Source: Ecdyonurus torrentis
Lineage: Eukaryota > Arthropoda > Insecta > Ephemeroptera > Heptageniidae
NCBI GenBank assembly: GCA_949318235.1
Contig: OX439128.1
Coordinates: 53,445,589 to 53,509,588 of the forward strand
DNA: 64,000 nt
Reading direction: 5' to 3'
Part shown: one piece after another, positions 43,643-64,000 of the stretch
How positions within the stretch are numbered: position 1 is the stretch's first letter
Layout: every line of letters starts with the position of its first letter
Made by a program: the position numbers and the translations under genes
The notes under the pieces: generated by a model
Seen by the model: only the letters and a program-made list of their open reading frames with translations
The model's database searches: none
Told to the model about the DNA's origin: nothing

Positions 43643-43837
43643 TAATAAGGGAGCAACTGTTTTGAGGCTGACTTTAGACTGATAAAAGAACTGTTTTGAA
43701 GCCGACTATAAGCAATTTCGGTCACATGCGCTTCCGTTTTCACTTACTGCGCATGCGCAGAACATCAAAACGGAAGCGGATATTAACAAAATCGGTAATA
43801 GTCGGCCTCAAAACATTAGTTTCTTTACTAGCCAATA
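43643..43837. mobile_element. MITE family M1 with duplicated left end
   Basis: CAACTGTTTTGAGGCTGACT (43653) is followed by AACTGTTTTGAAGCCGACTA (43690). Right end GTCGGCCTCAAAACA. Central ACTGCGCATGCGCAG. About 60 bp upstream of coding exon 1 of copy B. Confidence 0.75.
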
Positions 43838-43839
43838 AA

Positions 43840-45840
43840 GATGTAATTTAATTACGATAATAATTACAGCTGATGTGTTCATGTCCGCAAGTACAAAAAT
43901 GTGTGATGAATATGCTAGTTTAATGTAGCAACATAATGTATATAATTATACGCACTGATTATACTATATAACATTTACAGTATAGTTATAGGATTTTCAG
44001 CTTATAATTAAAAAAATGGCAACATTTATGTCATAAATAAAACATATAGTTGCATTACAGATCGCGGGTAAAAAAAGTCAATTATTTATTATTATTATTG
44101 TTATATATATTTTTTTTTTTTTTTTTTAGGTAAGGGTCCCATAATTTAACAATACAATTATGGGTTATGGGGATTTTTTTTTTACTCTCTCTCCACCCCC
44201 CCCCCCCCCCCCCCCCCCCCCGTGATTTTTAAGACAACTATATATTACAGATTCTGGAGCTAAATGAGAAATGCTATAAAGATATTTTCACGTGTTTTAT
44301 GACAATAGAAAATTTTAGGAACTATTTTAAACTAACAGGCGCCTTCATTATTATGCGTAGTTATTTTTGTACGAGTGTTTATATATTATATTACTTCCAA
44401 TTGCACAAGTGTGCGCCTTCACGAAAGTACATCTACAAATAAGAAAAGTAAATTACCAAATCACACACAACGTGATGCAATGTGTGCGAATTGACTTTTA
44501 GAGAAAATATACAAAATTATTTAGCTCTCTTTGACGTGAACCCCACGTTCAGCTGAAATCAAGCTAAACTCGAAAAATGAGCCAATAAAGCTCGATATTT
44601 GAGTCACAATTTGAAAGCCAGCTTTCGAGCCTATGAAGAAAAAAACTCGTTTTCCATTATAAAAAAAAAATAATAATATTAATAATAATAAATACATAAA
44701 TAATAATAATACAAAAAATTGTTCTTAAAGGATAAAAGTTGTAGAATAATAATAATGATATTGAATCAACCATCTTATTTTGCATGATAGATTATTAAAG
44801 AAAAAACTCATTTTTTTTTCTTCTTTACTTTCTACAAAAATTATATTTTTAGCACAATTAATTTTCATAAGCTCGTTTTTTTAACGAGTCATGCACGAGC
44901 TTAATTTGAGATAGCTCGACGTATTAGAACTAAAATCTCAAAACCATGAGGGTCGCACATAAAAAAAATAAAAATAAAAAAACGAGCACCCGCAGATTTA
45001 AGCCCGAGCAAGTGATCGAAACAAATACATTTACAGCTCTAACTTAAAGGCATTAGGATGATTGCAAATATAACAAATAATAAAGAACCAGAATGACGTG
45101 CAAAACATAAGGATATGAACATCGCAGCCAACACAGCGCGGCAACAAGAAGTAGTAGCCGCGTACGGCAGCCGCTTGCTACAGCACTCAAATCTCTTGTA
45201 TCACAACTGCAAGCAATAGAGCTCATTATTGTGTGTTATGTATATGAGAAAACGTCTCTACATCTTCCAATACATCGTAACAAACAGACAGCATAAAAAT
45301 TGCATGAAAGAGCATTCTGTGTGTGCTTTCCAAGAACATAAAAACTAATTAAATATTTTAATATATGAAAATGTTATTGTATAGAACCAAGTACCGGATG
45401 TATAAATATGGTTATTAATAAACTTAATTATATTCTTTGCTTTTTACTATAACATATACAAATTTAATGAAATCTCTAAAACATTATTATTCTTATTAAT
45501 ATTTTGTTTTAGTAAGAGGCGTTTCTTCTACACAGAAGGCAATATAAAATATTAAATAATAATAATAAAAAAAAAAATCATGTAAGCATTTTTATACTCG
45601 CTGAGTCATTTGGATACTGAATAGTCAGCAATGGAAAATAACTAATTTTAAGGGTGTAATAAAACGATATAAGGACTATACCTATAAAATTGAAACTTTA
45701 TTTCTACAAATCCTAAAAACTAATATATCAATTGTAATGTAATGAGTAATGATATTGATACTTACAGCTAAAGTCTTACAAAAAAATTCTATCTAAAAAA
45801 AAATAAATTGTGATTTATTTTTGAAAAATTAATTGGCCTT
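43840..45840. other. AT-rich intergenic stretch upstream of copy B
   Basis: Mostly low-complexity. A C-run at 44196-44221, degenerate GAGCTCG words around 44540-44960, and a G+C-richer patch at 45116-45225 with a 36-codon ATG frame (starts MNIAANTARQQEVV). That patch is too short to call a gene and might mark a promoter or upstream exon of copy B. Confidence 0.4.
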
Positions 45841-45937
45841 TATTGAGTAAGAACGTTTGTGTGTGTGTGTATGTGTAATTGTCATATTATGCTTTTGTAC
45901 TATATATGCGTCTCTCTGTGTGTTTGTGTGTGCGTAT

Positions 45938-46151
<214 letters not shown>

Positions 46152-46164
46152 AGAGCAGAGAAAA

Positions 46165-46380
46165 AAATACGTAATAATTATGCTAGCTCATTTTCAGTTG
46201 TTCATTACAGCATTATCTATGCCCTATGCTATTCTGCATAATAACTATGTTACATAGCAATAAAAACTTTTACAGCATAATTATTTATGTTGATGTATAT
46301 TCAGCATCACTTTTTGCTATGGTGACGATAATGACGATGATGATGATAAATAACGTAATTTTTATTCTCACCGTGAGAGA
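46165..46380. mobile_element. MITE family M10, copy
   Basis: TACGTAATAATTATGCTAGC at 46169 next to the AG tract; GTAATTTTTATTCTCACCGTG at the other end. 46380-46880 beyond it is AT-rich without features. Confidence 0.55.
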
Positions 46381-46879
46381 AATAAAAAGAAATACCCTTT
46401 TTTTTTTTTTACTTTATTAAATATAATTTTTAAACACGCATAATAAACACAATCTAATATAATTATGCGGGGGGTCAGAGCCGAGATTAAGTTCAGTTAA
46501 TTGTAACAATATTATAGAGGTTATGCGCTATATTGAAGCGTATTGATGGAGTTAATAAATTATATAGTGTTTTTGTTAATGTTTTCAAGTTTTATTATTT
46601 TTAATTTCAAAATTTTGTTCTTTTTTTGTAATTTGCGCACGTAATGAAATGCGTAATTAAATTTAATACTAACAAAATTTTAATAAAAATAAAAATTAGG
46701 ATTGTATCTTTAAAATAACACATTGGGAATTGTAGTAGAAAGAATGGAGAGATGAAACAAGGAAAAATTTGTTATATTGTTTTTTATGTTAAAGTTTGGT
46801 CACAAGTGAAAAAAAAAATTGCAATAGAAAGATGTTTCAGTAGAGTGGTAGAGAGATGAATAAACAAGGAAAAATGTGT

Positions 46880-47443
46880 TATGTTGTTTTGATGTTATAG
46901 TTTGGTCACTAGCTAGAGTGAAGTTAAGATTTTGCAGAGTTGGTTTGTTGTGGCAGAGGTCACCAAGGTCACGCATATTAGATTGAAAGGAGAATCCAGG
47001 AGAATCTGATATAAAATAACACGTGCGCGTGATGTCATAAAAACAAAAATCTGTCCCACATTTCATTGGGGGTGGGGTAGAATTTTTATTACTTTATTTC
47101 AGTAAACATTTGTGTACTTGAAGGAATAGAGTGTATCCACATGACGTCATATTTAATAAGCTTGGAGGCCATACTGGAGTAGTGAATAACATATTGTTCA
47201 GCATAGGGCAAACTTTGCCGTAGGTAATTTTCTTTGGGAAATCAGTTAATTTTTTGGTAATTTTTAATTTTCTCACATACTTGAGATACTAATTTAACAT
47301 ATTTACAGCATCAATGCTCTCAAAAATATTGCATAGTGGTTTTAAACTGGCAAAATGAGCTATTTTCCTATGCCACCAATGTTATTGAGATTGAGTGATC
47401 CAATATGGCGATGACTTTTAACATGAATGCGTACACCCTATAT
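46880..47443. mobile_element. M21 copy, then full M4 copy
   Basis: 46880-47070 is the inverse of 30360-30600 (GGTCACCAAGGTCACGC, ACACGTGCGCGTGATG). 47127-47443 is M4 in reverse orientation (GTGTATCCACATGACGTCAT ... ATGCGTACACCC). Confidence 0.65.
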
Positions 47444-47964
47444 ATAAAAGAGAAATAACATTTAACATTTAGTTTGAGAGAGAAGAGAAGAAAAATAATA
47501 ATAATAAATATTTTTTTAAACAATAGAAGAAAATAAATAAACAATTAAAATAAATAAATAAAAAAATTCAAGCACACAATATGTTATATTATTTAATTTT
47601 TATGTTTTTAAAAAGTAGACGCATAATTTGTAAAGAAATTTTATTGAATAATTTAAAAATTTATTATAAAATTAAATTGAATATTTTAATTTTATTTATT
47701 GATTTTACCGGGAAATTAATGGTAAAATCCTAATCAATAAATTTTCTAAATATAAATGATAAATTCAATAAGAATCATGAATATTTTAAAATAAATTATT
47801 GTTAGATAACTCAATAACATGGGATGTATAAGAAAATAGCTCATTTTGCCAGTTTAAAAACACTATGCAATATTTTTTAGAACATTGATGTTGTAAATAT
47901 GTTTCTTGAATTAGTATCTCAAATATGTGAGAAAAATAACAATAACAAAAAATAACCGATTCCT

Positions 47965-48003
<39 letters not shown>

Positions 48004-48110
48004 TAAAAAGAAGTTTGTCCTATTCTGAACAATATGTTATTCACTACTACAGTATGGCGTCCAAGCGCAATAAATATGACGTCATGTGGATACACCCTAT
48101 ATTCTCCTCA
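47444..48110. mobile_element. AT-rich gap, then M4 copy lacking its left end
   Basis: 47450-47800 shows nothing. 47805-48101 is M4 from AACTCAATAACATGGG to GTCATGTGGATACACCC, with an expanded A-run at 47968-47999. Confidence 0.65.
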
Positions 48111-48310
48111 CACTATTAACATGATATTCACATGATATTATGAAATTTATGTTTTTTTTTAGTATTTATTATTAACGATAATTGTTGCAAAATATATAAG
48201 TTCAATCTATTGTGAGGTGTAACTGTGCTGATTTTTTTTGTTATTGTAACAATGTAGCTTTTAAAAATTATATTATCGTTTGTTAATAAGCCTCTGTATA
48301 AATTAAATAT

Positions 48311-48380
48311 CTGGTCAAGGTTTTGTAAAATCGGGCTGTCAAGCCCTCACAACGCCTTAATAAAGTTTATTATTATTATT
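48311..48380 (+). mobile_element. 3' tail of non-LTR retroelement, second copy
   Basis: CTGGTCAAGGTTTTGTAAAA, GGGCTGTCAAGCCCTCACAA, CGCCTTAATAAAG and (ATT)n; almost identical to 9815-9897. An M10 copy follows at 48405-48615. Confidence 0.6.
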
Positions 48381-48615
48381 AACGAGTTATTTTCAAACAC
48401 CGCTCACACGAAATAATAAATTACGTAATTTATGCTACATTTATGTCATTGTAGCATGATTTATGCTAAATTAGAATAACATAAATAATTATGCTGCTGT
48501 ATAGGATAATATTTATTCTATATATGTAACGTGTTTTATAATGTATAGCATAAATTATGCTATTTTGAAAAAATTGTGCTGAAAATTAGCAATGAGCTAG
48601 CATAATTATGTAGTT

Positions 48616-49589
<974 letters not shown>

Positions 49590-49590
<1 letters not shown>

Positions 49591-49679
49591 TTGCGTGTGT
49601 GTTCTGTGTGTTCTGTGTGTGTGTGTGTGTGTGTGTGCGCGTGTGATTGTGTGTGTGCGTATGTGTATGTGTATGTGTA

Positions 49680-49711
<32 letters not shown>

Positions 49712-49722
49712 TGAGAGAGTGA

Positions 49723-49783
<61 letters not shown>

Positions 49784-49972
49784 TCCGCCGATCAGCGTAT
49801 ATACATTGTATAATAAAAGAACAACTGTTATGTATGAGGCACAGTATAAAGCAATTTCACTCACATCCGCTCCCGTTTGAATGTACTGCGCATGCGTATT
49901 AAGTAAAAATAGAAGCAGATGTGACCGCAAACACTTATATAGTCAGCCCTTAACAGTTTTTTTTCTTTATTT
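49590..49972. repeat. (GT)n/(GA)n microsatellite joined to M1 MITE
   Basis: GT at about 49613-49694, GA at 49695-49779, then M1 at 49809-49972 (ACTGCGCATGCG centre). Confidence 0.8.
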
Positions 49973-50049
49973 GCAATATAATTTTAAATGAAAGAGGTTT
50001 CACGCCTTTCTAACACACTTATGTTGACTGTTGCATTGCTACAGTACAC

Positions 50050-50240
50050 GGAAAAAAAACGTAATAATTATGCTAGCTCATTTATCTACAATTTGTTCAA
50101 TACAGCATAATTTATGCTATATTGCATAATAATTATGTTGTACGGAATAATATTTTATATTATTGTTCTATAATTTAGCATCATTTATGCTATAATGACA
50201 TAAATGCAGCATAAATTACGTAATATATTTTTTCAGTGTA
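50050..50240. mobile_element. MITE family M10, best preserved copy
   Basis: ACACGGAAAAAAAACGTAAT at the left and ATTACGTAATATATTTTTTC then AGTGT at the right give its inverted ends; inner TTATGCTATA words are mirrored. Confidence 0.75.
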
Positions 50241-50526
50241 AGAAGCATTAAAAAAAGAAAAACTGAATTGTCGTACATAAAACTCAAACGTTGGCATATT
50301 ATTATAATATATAGAAATGCAAACATTAGAAGGCTTACACTCGCAAGAAAAGAAAAAATAATAAATAAAAAATAGTAAACTTTATGTCTATATTCTTAGA
50401 TATAATTTTAGAAAATAGTATAGCAGTCTTTAAAACTATTGCAGTATAGGCAAATATACAAAATATTAAAAATTTAGAACAGATATTATTTTTAATTATT
50501 ATTCAAAAATTATTTTATGTAAAATA

Positions 50527-51366
50527 TATAGGGTGTATCAGGTGTATGCAATGTATGCATACATGCTAAAGTCAATGCCATGTTGGATCACTCATCCGCA
50601 TAGGAAAATATAATATACATGCAAAAACAACGTCTTTCCCGCCAAAAGCTGCATCCGGGGCGCTAAACCAATCAGAGAGCGTATTATAAACCTACCAGCC
50701 AATCACAGTTGACTTTACATAGTTAATTACACTCTGCATCCTCTCGAATTAGTATTGGGAGAATTGTAAGACTTTTGTTCATTCTAAGCAATATTTTTGA
50801 GAGCATTATTTAATGTTTTTAAATACCTTGAGTTAATATCTCAAGTATGTGAGAAAAATAATAACAATAAATTACCGATTTCCCAAAGAAAATACCCCCA
50901 AAAACGAAAGTTTGTCCTATACATACTCCATGAGCAATAAATATTATTCATTACTTCAGTATGGCGACCAAGCGCATTAAATACATATGATGTCATGCGA
51001 ATACACCCTATATAACTCAAGTATGTATATGAGAAAAATAATTACAAAAAAATAATAGATTTCTTAAAGAAATTACATATGTATGTACCTATAAACACGA
51101 AGTTTGTCCTATATACTGAGCAATGTTAATTATTACTCCAGTATGGCGTCCAAGCGCATTAAATAGAACGACATGCAAATACACCCTCTATCTCAAGTAT
51201 GTATGTGAGATGAATAATAATAAACAAAAAAATTAACAGATTTCCTAAAGAATTAAATTACCTAAAAACGAAGTTTTCCCTATGCCGAGCATTGAGAAAT
51301 GTTATTTATTACTCCAGTATGGCGTCCAAGCGCATTAAATATGACGTCATGTACATATACACCCTA
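50527..51366. mobile_element. M4 MITE with tandemly amplified right half and an insert
   Basis: A complete M4 (50527-51013) carries an insert at 50630-50750 similar, inverted, to 16480-16600. Two more right halves follow (51014-51190 and 51191-51366), each from TCAAGTATGTATGTGAGA to TACACCC. Confidence 0.75.
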
Positions 51367-51639
51367 TATATTGTATATATATAGTAAATCACAATTACAT
51401 ACAAAAAAAAAAAAAAAACTTAAATTTTTGTATAGAAAAATTTCTTACCTTATTGTTGTCAGTATAGTAGATATAGTTTAAGATACTCCTACAACGTGGG
51501 CTTCACTTTTGATAAGGTAATAACTTATTATAATGATACATATACGATATCACTATAAGCACTGGAGATGTCCAAAATACTAGGATATTTATTAGGATGT
51601 ACTGGATATTTTATAAGTTGCAAAGAAAACCAATTAATT

Positions 51640-52047
51640 ACGTATGCGTTGCGTCCTGCGTATGTCTTTTGTCTGTGCGCAGTCAAGGCGAAGCAAGTCA
51701 TTATATAGCAGTGATGACGTCATCAGGTCCTGCTGCCTAGGCTGCCTGGTGGTGGTGGGGTACGACTTTGGTCTAATATGTCGTGTAGCTTGGTGATTCC
51801 CCTTTCTATATCGCAGCGCAGTAAGACTTTTAGCGTAGTCAACCCTGAGTCAACCGGGGTGACTGTGAACACCTGGGGTAACTTTGAACACTCAATTGTC
51901 GCTACTTTATAGGCATTTGTTTTGAAATTGTAACATATAATGCATTAAGATCAAAACACAAATTTAAATATAGGGTAATTTTTCTACAAATTATAGTCCC
52001 AAAGACAGAGATAATTAGGTGTTTAAATTTACCCCGGTTGACTGTAG
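51640..52047. mobile_element. Repeat M22, then TIR element M19
   Basis: 51640-51845 matches 32570-32840. 51852-52047 has the inverted ends GTCAACCGGGGTGA and TTTACCCCGGTTGACT. Confidence 0.6.
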
Positions 52048-52120
52048 TTTGTTAATTTATGTTACGATGTGGTGGCCAGATGGTTTGAAATGTCGAGAAA
52101 TCAGCGAGTTTTTATATAAT

Positions 52121-52153
<33 letters not shown>

Positions 52154-52225
52154 ATACAATACATAAATGTTACCCGCTTGTCAGCCAGTAGAGAACTTTA
52201 ACTTTAAAGTTCTCTACTCCAATTT

Positions 52226-52467
52226 AGAGACCCTTAACAGAGAAGCGACAACCTCATGTTTTAGGCAGACCCGCATTACATTAGTTTTGAAAGACCCGCT
52301 AAAAGTACCCACACTTTTTAGCGTTCTGATTGGACACCCAAACAATTTCTCGAATCTGGCCAATCAGAATGCTAGAAAGTGTGGGTACTATTAGCGGGTT
52401 TTTCAAAACGAATGTAATGCGGGTCTGCCTAAAACATGAGGTTGTCGCTTCTCTGTTAAGGGTCTCT
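52226..52467. mobile_element. Foldback M9, best copy
   Basis: AGAGACCCTTAACAGAGAAG...GGCAGACCCGCATTAC is mirrored by GTAATGCGGGTCTGCC...CTCTGTTAAGGGTCTCT. The central part carries GTGTGGGTACT and CCAATCAGAA pairs. Almost perfect over about 110 bp per arm. Confidence 0.85.
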
Positions 52468-52875
52468 ACTCCAATTCTTGTCCATCTACCATCTATTGGG
52501 AATTTTTAAAATTAAATGCAACACTTAATTTTATTTTAAGGTGCAGTAGGTTTCCGGACTTCGAGCGCGCAGAAAACAAGAGAAGAAACTTTTATTTTCA
52601 CATTTTCTATGTTATTTGATTTGTATATAAAATATAAAATAACAATAATAACAAGTACTAGAATATTTCTTTCTTTGGAACTTTTTGGTCAAAATCAAAA
52701 ATCAGGCAGCAGCGTAAATAGGGTAATCGTCTGATATGTGGACAAACTGAACGGTCGTCAAATATAAAATTAACCTTAATTAATACCTTAAAGTTTAGTA
52801 ATGTCAAACATGGGAAAACAACAGCAACTATATGGAAGTTATTTTCCACTGTACAGATAACATCTGAATAATATA

Positions 52876-52992
52876 CTGTTCGTAACCCCTATTCTCTGCG
52901 CTCCTAAAAATGACGGTTGTCTTATTTATAGTTATTCTCAAAATGGAATGCGCATTTTTTGGTGCTATAGAGAACAGGGTTTACGAACAATA
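52876..52992. mobile_element. Short foldback M20
   Basis: GTTCGTAACCCCTATTCTCT at the left and AGAGAACAGGGTTTACGAAC at the right; 117 bp. Confidence 0.65.
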
Positions 52993-52999
52993 TTAATGT

Positions 53000-54584
<1,585 letters not shown>

Positions 54585-54889
54585 ACTTTCTGTCTTATCT
54601 GATGGTCTCGGGTTCTAAAAATGTTGTCATAGGTAGCTGTTACTGTTAACTTTTAAATGTCAGCATAAAGTTTCGAAGTTTTCTTTTCTGATTTTGAGAT
54701 GCAAGCCATCTGAATACAACCCTTAAGTTAAAATTGCTATTTTTAATAATTTACTAAAATGCATTATTTTAGCTACTCATAATTACTTAAAAGTGATTGT
54801 CTTAAATAAGTTAATATTCGTAACTAAAGTAATGCACCAATTTTTAGAGTGTACAGAACTTGAATACAGGAGCTGTCTATTGCATAGAC

Positions 54890-63269
<8,380 letters not shown>

Positions 63270-63337
63270 GGCTATCATTCTGCAAGTGAAAAAAAATTGC
63301 TGAGCACGTGTTCAGTGATTGTACTAAAAAATAAAAT

Positions 63338-64000
63338 TTTATTGGCTTATGGCCATTCAATGCAATCAGATGAAGATTTCAGTTGACGCAAAACTCTATC
63401 TAAATACATGTTATTCCCAGATGCAAATAGAATTTCATTTTTTATTGCAATGACCGTAAGCGTGTACATTAAAATACATACTTGTCATTTGCTCACACAT
63501 GTATCTTAAAGGGCATATACAACATGAAAACATTAGCATTAATATCACAAAACAAATGATGCGACATACTGTACATAAATAAAATAAGTTGCTCTCAAAA
63601 CCCAACTGCAGCGTCGTCTAGCAGTGATCTGAAAATATTGATTTATGTAACCCGCACAACATTTCATTTTCATACTAATTTTTGCCTGTTTCTGACGTCA
63701 CAATTTCACGTAAATTGTATAATTTACAGTTTTTTCAAGCTCTCTTGTGGGGCCAAATCTACATTCTGGTAAAAATTATCATCAGTTTTGTAGATCCCGT
63801 TTTGCGTTTTATGATAAAAAATAACTTGTTGTTACATGTTTTCTATGCCTTTAAATCAATTACATCTATACCTACTAGCACACAATTGAAAGTATCAAAT
63901 TAAACGAAACTTGATGATGCAATATGATAAATGATTCTATTTAAATTAAGTTTTAATTTTTATTATTACTTTTTTTTAACATATAATATGTTTTCGTAAC
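63338..64000. mobile_element. Upstream flank of copy C: M23 and M2 copies
   Basis: 63338-63425 is M23, inverted. 63508-63855 is M2 (AAAGGGCATATACAACATG ... CATGTTTTCTATGCCTTTA). The last 145 bp are AT-rich. Any promoter or 5'UTR exon of copy C lies here or beyond the window. Confidence 0.55.

Overview
This is a eukaryotic (metazoan) nuclear DNA window. Genes are split by GT-AG introns, the non-coding DNA is AT-rich, and most of it is microsatellite, miniature inverted-repeat elements (MITEs), foldback repeats and SINE fragments. A BTB-BACK-PHR gene, a CBR1-type carbonyl reductase and DXO/RAI1-type genes point to an animal. The very dense MITE load suggests a marine invertebrate, perhaps a tunicate, but I cannot fix the species from the sequence.

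Layout. (1) 0.4-5.7 kb, minus strand: a six-exon BTB/POZ gene of the BTBD1/2/3/6 type (482 codons; the first exon is 5'UTR). (2) 5.7-7.9 kb: a head-to-head intergenic gap holding a perfect 908-bp tetranucleotide array and a (CT)n tract. (3) 7.88-15.32 kb, plus strand: a six-exon NADPH-dependent carbonyl reductase (294 aa) with all short-chain dehydrogenase motifs; its introns are packed with MITEs. (4) 19.9-63.3 kb, minus strand: three head-to-tail paralogues of the DXO/RAI1 (Dom3Z) RNA decapping exonuclease family, here called A (19930-28430), B (39936-43582) and C (54890-63269). Each has six coding exons, and the splice phases are the same in all three. I reconstructed them by joining exons; each gives one uninterrupted frame (429, 410 and 439 aa). 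Large intergenic blocks of repeats separate them.

Main result. Only copy B keeps every catalytic motif of the DXO family. Copy A has lost both acidic residues of the metal-binding E-x-D motif (K-M-N instead). Copy C has lost the motif I arginine (K instead). Both still have open frames and good splice sites, so they look like expressed pseudoenzymes rather than decayed pseudogenes. Copy B has instead lost its C-terminal tail to an in-frame stop, with a MITE inserted just beyond it.

Other notable structure: a 3-kb foldback element with near-identical 1.5-kb arms and internal 127-bp subrepeats, sitting in an intron of copy C; a 3.45-kb element in an intron of copy A, built from the short palindrome CAAGATCTTG and bounded by 18-bp perfect inverted ends; a 1.1-kb palindrome at 33.6-34.7 kb; and two SINEs with different Pol III heads (5S-like and tRNA-like) that share the same 3' tail. 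Family labels M1-M25 are mine and only group copies inside this window.
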